A DNA stretch of 64,000 nt from Myxococcales bacterium (GTDB lineage Bacteria > Myxococcota_A > Polyangia > Polyangiales > Houyiibacteriaceae), in NCBI GenBank assembly GCA_029863605.1, contig JAOTVB010000013.1, forward strand, positions 1 through 64,000, read 5' to 3'. Positions 56,836-64,000 of this stretch are shown piece by piece. The translations under genes were made by a program, and so were the position numbers. Positions within the stretch are counted from its first letter, which is position 1. Each line of letters begins with the position of its first letter. Below the pieces are notes generated by a model. The model ran no database searches. It had not been told where the DNA came from and saw nothing but the letters and a program-made list of their open reading frames with translations.

Positions 56836-58224
56836 ATGTATTCGCAAGAGCGAAAGTGGCTGCGCCGTTTGGCAATTTTAAACGATTACGTCCGCATCCC
56901 ATATGCGAACGGGTCGTCCTATGCGTCCCAGTTCCTGTACCGGGAGATGACCGCACGCGGGCACGAGGTCACCATCGTGGGCCCCGACGACCCAAACGCC
57001 AAGTCGAGTGAGCTTCCGCCGCGTCACATTTCGTTGCCGAGCATCCCGCTGCGTAACCATCCCGGCGTCTACCTCGCGATGCCGTCGCCGTCGTCCCTCG
57101 AGACCTTGCGCGATGCGGACTTCGACATGTTGCTCGTCCAAAGCCCGAGCGGGCTCCTCTACGCAGGTGGCTGGCTCCGTCAGCAGCACGGAGTGCCCCT
57201 CGTGTCGGTGAACACTTTGCACATGCCGAGCGCGTACAACGTGGTGCTTCCCGACGCGCTCAACCAGGTGCCCACGGTCAACAGGCTGTTCTCGCGACGC
57301 GTGATTCCATGGGTCGAGGACAACACGACCGATGCCTACAACGTGGGTGACGCGCTCGTATGCTTGAGCCCGGGCTTGAAAAAGTACTGGGAAGACCGTG
57401 GTGTCGAGGTCCCGATCCACGTGATTCCGCGCGCGATCGAGAAGCACATTTTCGATGATGCCAGCCAAGAGGATCCTTTCCCACGCGAGGCGACGCCAGG
57501 AGCTCGGCTTCTGGTCGTGTGCCGTCACACGCGCGAGAAGCAGGTCGACCGCGTGCTTCGCCTGTTTGCCCAGTACGTTCACCCGCGCGTCGAAGGCGCA
57601 ACCCTGACGATGGTCGGTGACGGCCCCGAGCACGAGGCCCTAAAGGACTTGGTGAGAGAGCTCGGCGTCGAGCAGCGCACCTATTTCGTCGGCGAGCAGA
57701 GTCTTGCCCGAATGCCCGCCTGGTTTCGGCACGCAGACCTCTTCGTGTACGCGTCGCTTTCGGAGACCTACGGTCAGGTCATCAGCGAGGCTCTATGGTG
57801 CGGGCTTCCAGTGGTCGCCATGGACGACCGCATGGGGGTGGCCGGCCAGGTGAGCGACGGCGAAGACGGCTTTTTGGTCGATCCCCAGGACGAGGAAGCA
57901 GACCGCCAGTTCGCGAGCCATGTGGAGCTCTTGCTCACCAAGCCAACGCTCCGCCGTCAGATGTCCGGCCTCGCGATCCGCAACGCGAAGCACCGCTCCG
58001 ATCCCGACGCCTGCGTCGAGGGTTACCTCGAGGCGTTCGAGGTCGCCCGAGACCACGCACGAAGCTCGAATCGTGGCTCGCAGAAACTCGAGGCGTATCG
58101 GAACTTGGCGCGTTGGGCTGGGATGCACGCCACGGCCGGCGCCCTGGGGCTCATGAGGCGCCCGGTCGAGCTCAACCGCAACCACGCGGTGACCGGGTCC
58201 TGGACCTTCTCGAGGGCTTCGTAG
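56836..58224 (+). CDS. Family 4 (GT-B) glycosyltransferase
   Basis: YANGSSYASQFLYREMTARGHEVTIVGPDD, LLVVCRHTREKQVDRVLRLFAQ, LFVYASLSETYGQVISEALWCGLPVVAMD. Confidence 0.9.
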   Translation: MYSQERKWLRRLAILNDYVRIPYANGSSYASQFLYREMTARGHEVTIVGPDDPNAKSSELPPRHISLPSIPLRNHPGVYLAMPSPSSLETLRDADFDMLLVQSPSGLLYAGGWLRQQHGVPLVSVNTLHMPSAYNVVLPDALNQVPTVNRLFSRRVIPWVEDNTTDAYNVGDALVCLSPGLKKYWEDRGVEVPIHVIPRAIEKHIFDDASQEDPFPREATPGARLLVVCRHTREKQVDRVLRLFAQYVHPRVEGATLTMVGDGPEHEALKDLVRELGVEQRTYFVGEQSLARMPAWFRHADLFVYASLSETYGQVISEALWCGLPVVAMDDRMGVAGQVSDGEDGFLVDPQDEEADRQFASHVELLLTKPTLRRQMSGLAIRNAKHRSDPDACVEGYLEAFEVARDHARSSNRGSQKLEAYRNLARWAGMHATAGALGLMRRPVELNRNHAVTGSWTFSRAS

Positions 58225-58229
58225 GCGCT

Positions 58230-61200
58230 CTACTCCTCGGCGACGAGGAGCTCAATCTCGGCATCCGCGGGCTCCGAAGGGGGCGGCGGGGGTACGGTCG
58301 GGCGGCCTCGAAGCCTCGCGAAGAAGTTGCCCATGTTCCGGCGCGCGTCCTCCATGGCGACGTAGCTGCACGGAACGATGAGGAGAAGGATGAACGTGGC
58401 CGCCAACACGCCGAAACCAAGCGACACCGCCATCGGAATCAGAAACCGCGCCTGTACGGACGTCTCTAAGATCATAGGGGCGAGGCCGAAGAACGTGGTC
58501 AACGAGGTCAGCAGAATGGGCCGAAACCTCCGCGCGCCGCCGGCGATGATCGCGTCCCACATGCTCATTCCCTCTTCGCGGTACCGGTTGATCGACACGA
58601 TCAGGATCAGCGAATCGTTGACCACGACGCCCGAGAGCGCGACGAGCCCCATCATGCTCATGAGGCTCAAGGTGAAGCCCATCACCACGTGGCCCCACAC
58701 CGCGCCGACCATCCCGAAGGGGATGGCCAACATCACGAGCAGGGGTTGCGTGTAGCTGCGGAATACGACCGCCAGCATCGAGAACATCACGATCAACGCC
58801 AAGACGAAGCCGAGCCCGAGCGCGCTCATCGTCTCGGCTTGCCGCTCCTGCTCGCCACCGAGGCTGTACGCGAGGCCTGGGAAGTCTGCGAGCAGCTGCG
58901 GAAGCTCTCGCTGGCGGATCTGCCCGACGATCTCGTTGGCGTTGGCTTCCTCGTCTGCGATGTCCGCGGTCACGCTGATGTTTCGACGACCGTCGGTGCG
59001 GTTGATCGCGGTGTAAGCCTGCCCCCGCTCGAGGATGGCCGCTTGTGCAAGTGGCATCTCGCCGCCACTCGGCGTACGAATCACCAACTCCTCGACGTTG
59101 TAGAGGGACTGGCGCTCGTCGAGCGGCAGCCTGACGTAGGCACGCACTTCGTCGCGGCCGCGCTGCTGACGTACGGCTTCGGCCCCGAAGAACGCGGCGC
59201 GAACCTGGCGAGCGAGCTCGAGCTCCGTGAGCCCCTGCGCAACCGCGGCATCGGTGAGTCGGAAGTCGAGTTGCTCCTTGCCCCTCGTGACCCCGCTATC
59301 AATGTCTCGAAGGCCGCTGTAGGAAGAGATCTCGGAGGCCAACCGTTCCGCCGCGGCCTCGAGGGTGGGTACGTCATCGTGAATGAGCTGGATGTCGATG
59401 GGACTGCCCGGCTCGACACCCACCTCGTAGGAGAAGACGAGCGACTCGGCGCCGGGGATCTCGCCGATATCATCGCGCCACCGCTGCACGAACTGTTGCG
59501 TGGTGAGCTCGCGGGAGCCGGCATCGGTCAGATACACCATGACCGTTGCGAGGTGGCTGCCCTCTCTACCGAGCACGTCGATGGAGGCTTCGATCAAGCT
59601 CATGGCGCCGACCTCCTCGTAAAGTCCACGAGACATGGTGGAGCTGTCGGATTCGGCGTCTTCTTGGTCGATGATGGCCTGGGCGGTCGCCCCGATCCGG
59701 TGGGCGATTCGCTCGGTTTCGGCGACCGGGGTGCCGACGGGCATCTTGAGATGCGCAGTGATCATGTCGCCCTCCACCTTTGGCAGGAAGGTGAACGGGA
59801 TCCGCCCCGCGACGTAGCCCAGGGTGAAGAGTAGGGTCGCGATGCCGAGCGTGATCGTGAAGTACCTCCACTCGAGGGCTTTCTTCAGCAACGGAACGTA
59901 GACGTGCTGCACGAACCGCTGCAACCGGTGCGGCATCTCGAGCTTGGCGACGAAGCGCATCACAAAGAGGTAGGGAGAAAGAATGACCCTCACCCCCCAC
60001 GGCATCGGATGCGACAGGTGAGCGGGCAGAATTAAGAGCGACTCGACCAACGAAATCATCAAGACCGCGATGACCACGATCGGCACGACCCGAAAGAACT
60101 TGCCCATCGGGCCAGGCACCACGAGCATCGGCGCAAACGCGACACAGCTCGTCAGAATCGCGAAGATGACCGGCTGCGCAACTTCCTTAGCCCCGGTGAT
60201 CGCAGCCTCGAGGCGCCCCTTTCCGTCGCTCCGGTGCTTGTGGATGGACTCGCCGACGACGATCGCATCATCGACGACCATGCCCAACGTGATGATGAAC
60301 GCGAAGAGCGAGATCATGTTGATCGAGATGTCGGTGACTGGGAAGAACAAGAGCGAGCCCGCAAACGAAATCGGAATCCCAAGCGTCACCCAGAACGCAA
60401 GGCGCGCTTCGAGGAAGAGACCGAGTGTCAGCAGCACGAGCAGGAGGCCGATGCGAGCATTGTTCATGAGGAGCGAGATACGCTGCTCATACATCTCGGA
60501 CGTATCGAACCAGGGAGCGGCAGAAAGGCCCTGGGGCAACGTGTCCTTCAGCTTCTGAACGTATTCCTTGCCTGCGGCGGCGACGGTCAGAGGTGTTTCA
60601 TCTCCGACGCGAAAGATATTGATCATCGCGGCGCGCTTGCCGTTGTAGGTCGCCTCTTTGTCGTTCTCCTGGAAACCGTCCCTGACGGTGGCTACGTCCC
60701 GAACGCGCACCTGAGACCCGTCCGGCTGGCTCAACAAGATGATATCGCCGAACTCGTCGCCGCGATCGCGGCGCTCCGTCGTTCGTAGCAAAACCTCTCC
60801 TGCGTCCGTCTTCACGCCACCGCCGGGAAGCTCGACCGATGCGGCTCGTATCCTCGCGGCGATCTCGTCGAGGGTCAGCCCGTACTTTCGCAGTTGCGCT
60901 TGGGGGACCTCGATGCTGATCTCGAGAGGCCGAATGCCCGTAAGCTCGACGTAGGTAACGCGCTCATCGCGAAGCAGCTCGCGACGGCTGTTCTCGGCGA
61001 CGGCACGCAACGTCGCCTCGTCGACGTCTCCGTAGAGCACCAGCGAGATCACCTGCTGCCGGTTGGAAATCAGGCTGACCGTGGGGCGCTCCACGTCCTG
61101 TGGGAACGAGGTAATTCGGTCGATCGCGCTCTTGGCGTCGTTGAGCGCGCGGTCCTTGTCCGTGCCGAGGAGAAGCTCGACGGAGATCATCCCGATGCCT

Positions 61201-61496
61201 TCCATCGCGGTAGAGCTGACCTTTTTGACGCCATCGATGCCGCGGATCGCCTCTTCGACCGCGAGGATGACCGCCTGCTCGACCTCTGCGGGGCTGGCGC
61301 CTGGGTAGCTGATCTCGATCGAGACGATGTCCATCTCGACCTCGGGAAACACCTCTTGTCTGATGCCTGACGCCAGGGTGACCAGGCCTCCGACGATCAA
61401 CACCAGCATCAGGACGTTCGAGGCGACGGCGTTCTTCGCCATCCAGGCGATAGGCCCGCGCTCTTCGGCTGGGTCGAAGTCGGGTGAATCGCTCAT
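58230..61496 (-). CDS. RND efflux pump permease (AcrB/HAE1-like)
   Basis: 1088 aa; [80 protein letters not shown]. Confidence 0.95.
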   Translation of the reverse strand: MSDSPDFDPAEERGPIAWMAKNAVASNVLMLVLIVGGLVTLASGIRQEVFPEVEMDIVSIEISYPGASPAEVEQAVILAVEEAIRGIDGVKKVSSTAMEGIGMISVELLLGTDKDRALNDAKSAIDRITSFPQDVERPTVSLISNRQQVISLVLYGDVDEATLRAVAENSRRELLRDERVTYVELTGIRPLEISIEVPQAQLRKYGLTLDEIAARIRAASVELPGGGVKTDAGEVLLRTTERRDRGDEFGDIILLSQPDGSQVRVRDVATVRDGFQENDKEATYNGKRAAMINIFRVGDETPLTVAAAGKEYVQKLKDTLPQGLSAAPWFDTSEMYEQRISLLMNNARIGLLLVLLTLGLFLEARLAFWVTLGIPISFAGSLLFFPVTDISINMISLFAFIITLGMVVDDAIVVGESIHKHRSDGKGRLEAAITGAKEVAQPVIFAILTSCVAFAPMLVVPGPMGKFFRVVPIVVIAVLMISLVESLLILPAHLSHPMPWGVRVILSPYLFVMRFVAKLEMPHRLQRFVQHVYVPLLKKALEWRYFTITLGIATLLFTLGYVAGRIPFTFLPKVEGDMITAHLKMPVGTPVAETERIAHRIGATAQAIIDQEDAESDSSTMSRGLYEEVGAMSLIEASIDVLGREGSHLATVMVYLTDAGSRELTTQQFVQRWRDDIGEIPGAESLVFSYEVGVEPGSPIDIQLIHDDVPTLEAAAERLASEISSYSGLRDIDSGVTRGKEQLDFRLTDAAVAQGLTELELARQVRAAFFGAEAVRQQRGRDEVRAYVRLPLDERQSLYNVEELVIRTPSGGEMPLAQAAILERGQAYTAINRTDGRRNISVTADIADEEANANEIVGQIRQRELPQLLADFPGLAYSLGGEQERQAETMSALGLGFVLALIVMFSMLAVVFRSYTQPLLVMLAIPFGMVGAVWGHVVMGFTLSLMSMMGLVALSGVVVNDSLILIVSINRYREEGMSMWDAIIAGGARRFRPILLTSLTTFFGLAPMILETSVQARFLIPMAVSLGFGVLAATFILLLIVPCSYVAMEDARRNMGNFFARLRGRPTVPPPPPSEPADAEIELLVAEE

Positions 61497-62707
61497 GGGA
61501 TGGCTGATGCGGCGGGTTCGCTGGGGCTTTCGGCTTCGGTCGCGGGCTCGTGTCCCGCGGTTCGGAGGAGCATGTTGGGGATCGGCGTCGGGATGCGGCT
61601 GGTGACCACCCGCTCACTGGGCTCGAGGCCACCGGAGACCAGCACCGAATCGGGCTCGGTCCACGCGATTTGTACGGTGCGGATCTCGAGCAGGTCATCG
61701 TCGTTCATGACGTACACGTCCCGACCGTTGTGAAGCGCGCCGCGGGGGACTCGCACCGCGTTTTCGATTGGGGCCGCCGCCACCGCGACGTCGACGAACG
61801 AGCCGAGCAAGAGTGGGAGTCCTTCTCCGTCGCCAAGCGGATCCTCGATGCTGACGAGGATTCGGGCCATTGCGCCGCCGGGATCGAGGTCCGGAAACTG
61901 TCGAATGACCTCGCCTTTTCGTTCGATGGTCTCTTGCCCAACGCGTTGCACCACGCTCACTTCGGAGCCTGGTTCGTCTCCCGACCGGGCCTTCATCGTC
62001 CTCAACGAAACGACGGGAACCGAGACCTGAACGTGGTACTGGTCAGTGCCGACCAATCGAGCGACCGCCGTCTGGGGGCTGATCAGCTGACCGGGATCGA
62101 CGCTCTCGCTGACCACCATGGCGTTGAAGGGGGCACGAAGGGTGGTGCGCGCTAGATCGAGCTCGGCCTTCTTCAGGGAGCTTTGCGCGGCCTTGAGCGC
62201 GAGCTTGGCGGATTCGAGCTGAGGCTCGCGTTGCGCCAGCGCTCGTTGATCCTCGCTCGCGTCGATCTCGCCGAAGGCATTCCACTCCCGCTTGGCGACC
62301 TCGCCGCGTCGGGCTTCGAGTCGCATGTCGAGCTTTGCGCGGTTTACCTGAGAACGATAAGACTCGACGGCAAGTTGATAGTCACGCGCGTCGATTTTGA
62401 GGATCGGTTGCCCTTCTTTGAAACGACCGCCCGGGACGAGCTCCGGGCTTTGCCAAGTCACTCGGCCGCCGAGCTCTGTCTGAAGGACGACTTCTTTGGC
62501 TGGGACGACTGTACCCTTGGCATGGAGCTCGACCTCGTGGCGGTTGCCCTGCACCTCGATCACCTCGACCAACGTCCCTTCGAGGGGCTTGTCGGCGCGT
62601 GGGGGCTCGTCTTTGGTCGCCACCAGAGCCCACGCGCCTCCGATCGAGACGAGCAGCACCGCGATCGACAGAGCCCATTTCAAACCCAGTTGCCTTCGTC
62701 TAGTCAT
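61493..62707 (-). CDS. RND efflux periplasmic adaptor (membrane fusion protein)
   Basis: Start at [19 protein letters not shown]; lipoyl/hairpin pattern; [35 protein letters not shown]; 4-nt overlap with permease. Confidence 0.92.
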   Translation of the reverse strand: MTRRRQLGLKWALSIAVLLVSIGGAWALVATKDEPPRADKPLEGTLVEVIEVQGNRHEVELHAKGTVVPAKEVVLQTELGGRVTWQSPELVPGGRFKEGQPILKIDARDYQLAVESYRSQVNRAKLDMRLEARRGEVAKREWNAFGEIDASEDQRALAQREPQLESAKLALKAAQSSLKKAELDLARTTLRAPFNAMVVSESVDPGQLISPQTAVARLVGTDQYHVQVSVPVVSLRTMKARSGDEPGSEVSVVQRVGQETIERKGEVIRQFPDLDPGGAMARILVSIEDPLGDGEGLPLLLGSFVDVAVAAAPIENAVRVPRGALHNGRDVYVMNDDDLLEIRTVQIAWTEPDSVLVSGGLEPSERVVTSRIPTPIPNMLLRTAGHEPATEAESPSEPAASAIP

Positions 62708-64000
62708 CCTCGGGCCCTCCAAATTCTTCGGGCCATGCGCCTCCGAGGGCTCGATGGAGCTGGACGCGGTACGAGACCAGTTGCCGTCTTGCTGCCACGA
62801 GCTGCAGCTCCGATATCTGGCGCGTGGCCAGTGCCGTGAGGACCGGCAAGAAATCACTCAGCCCAGCGCGGTAACGATCCCGCGTCGCGTCGAGCGTGAT
62901 CCCGGCCAACCGAAACTCGTCTTCGAGGTACTGGATGCGCAGCCGTTCTTGGCGCTCGAGGACGAGAGCCCCCTCGACCTCGGAAAGGGCGGTCAAGATA
63001 GTCTCCGCGTACCGTTCTACGAGCTCCTCGACGATCGCGCGCTCGGTGTTGATCTGAGACCGCCCGAGGAGCCCGTCGAAGATCGGCACGGAGATCCTTG
63101 CCGCAGCGTCCCAGGTGAATCCGCTAGCAGTCTGAAAACCCGGTTGTTCGCCGAACTCCGCTTGCAGCCAGGTGTAGTTCGGCGCGAATTCGAGGACTAG
63201 CTGGGGCAGCCGGGCCCCGATGGCCGCTGCGAGTCGGCGGTCCTCGGCCTCGACGCGGGTCTGTGCGGCGCGAACGTCCGGTCGTGCTTTCAAGAGCACC
63301 GCGGGGACCTGGACGTCGGGGGTCGGGCCGATGTCGGGTAGCGTCTTGTCTTCTACGGGAAACTCTCGCCCCGGCGCCTCTCCCAACAAGACCGAAAGCC
63401 GTTGGTCGGTGAGATCGATTCGGCCTTCCGAAAGCGCTAGAAGGGCGCGCTGGCCCGCTACCCGTTGGCGTTGTTGGTGCACGTCGACGGCGGAGTTCAA
63501 CCCCTCTCGATATCGCAGCTCGACCAGCTCGAGGAACCGCAAATCGGTGTCGAGCTGTTGCGCGACCACGGCGACTTCGATGCGCGAATTGATCGAATCG
63601 AACCACGCCTCGGCGACTTCGGCGGAGATCGAAATCGCGAGCGCGTCTTGATCGAAACGCGCGGCAGTCGCATCGAGCTTGGCGCCCTGATGCTCACGCG
63701 CACGCCGCGCGAACAGATCCACTTCGTACGACACGGGCAGAGAACCGCGCGCGGACCGGAATCGAAAGTCGCCAAAGGCCTGAATGCTCTTCCCTATCGC
63801 GGCCTCTCCCGCAGCGCCGAGCCGAGGCATTTGGGCCGCCCGGACCTGGTTGGCGATGTATTTCGATTGCCGGACCCTGGCCCAGCCTGCGCGCACGGTC
63901 TGGTTCCGGCGCAGCGCCTCCTCGATCAAAGCGCTCAAGGTCGGGTCACCCATGTACCTCCACCAACGGGCGTCGCGAATCTGTTCGACGTCGCTCTTGG
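62700..64000 (-). CDS. TolC-family outer membrane efflux protein (5' end beyond window)
   Basis: Minus strand at the right edge reads KSDVEQIRDARWWRYMGDPTLSALIEEALRRNQTVRAGWARV, so the gene extends past 63953 off the window. Confidence 0.9.
   Translation of the reverse strand, partial: KSDVEQIRDARWWRYMGDPTLSALIEEALRRNQTVRAGWARVRQSKYIANQVRAAQMPRLGAAGEAAIGKSIQAFGDFRFRSARGSLPVSYEVDLFARRAREHQGAKLDATAARFDQDALAISISAEVAEAWFDSINSRIEVAVVAQQLDTDLRFLELVELRYREGLNSAVDVHQQRQRVAGQRALLALSEGRIDLTDQRLSVLLGEAPGREFPVEDKTLPDIGPTPDVQVPAVLLKARPDVRAAQTRVEAEDRRLAAAIGARLPQLVLEFAPNYTWLQAEFGEQPGFQTASGFTWDAAARISVPIFDGLLGRSQINTERAIVEELVERYAETILTALSEVEGALVLERQERLRIQYLEDEFRLAGITLDATRDRYRAGLSDFLPVLTALATRQISELQLVAARRQLVSYRVQLHRALGGAWPEEFGGPEDD

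Noticed and set aside
58689-59834. 381-aa + strand ORF
   Set aside because: Antisense to the RND permease, frame-shadow ORF.

Overview
This 64 kb GC-rich window looks like a chromosomal segment from a Myxococcota/deltaproteobacteria-like bacterium. That placement is inferred from gene content, MYXO-CTERM-like protein tails and Gly-rich GGxGG linkers. Recognisable content includes a MoxR/VWA pair, a condensed fatty-acid cluster (DUF177-rpmF-fabG-acpP-fabF-rpiB), a cytochrome P450, an M18 aminopeptidase, an HMG-CoA lyase, and a giant ~3.7 kaa TPR-type protein followed by a class IV aminotransferase. Further along are truA, asd, a TolC protein, a NUDIX hydrolase, a sirohaem nitrite/sulfite reductase, tRNA-Gln, tRNA-Glu and tRNA-Asp, alpha/beta and dienelactone hydrolases, a type IV pilin-like protein and a beta-helix protein with CXXCH motifs. 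The right half carries a quinone oxidoreductase, a 3-methyladenine glycosylase, apaG, a Sua5/YciO protein, coaBC, glyA, trpE, two glycosyltransferases, an MMPL exporter and a tripartite RND efflux operon. The main non-textbook observations are: (i) each of the three tRNA genes has a displaced copy of its own 3' end downstream (Gln +120 bp, Asp +171 bp, Glu +3648 bp), with the Glu copy fused to an acyl-CoA-synthetase C-terminal fragment; (ii) the leader of the giant TPR gene has stacked and mutually exclusive hairpins; (iii) a YGNCAG hexamer array occurs at two distant loci, one coding and one non-coding; (iv) three secreted Gly-rich protein genes have sigma-54-like -24/-12 elements 14-16 nt before the ATG; (v) the beta-helix protein carries haem-type CXXCH motifs. 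No CRISPR array, rRNA, integrase or transposase was recognised.
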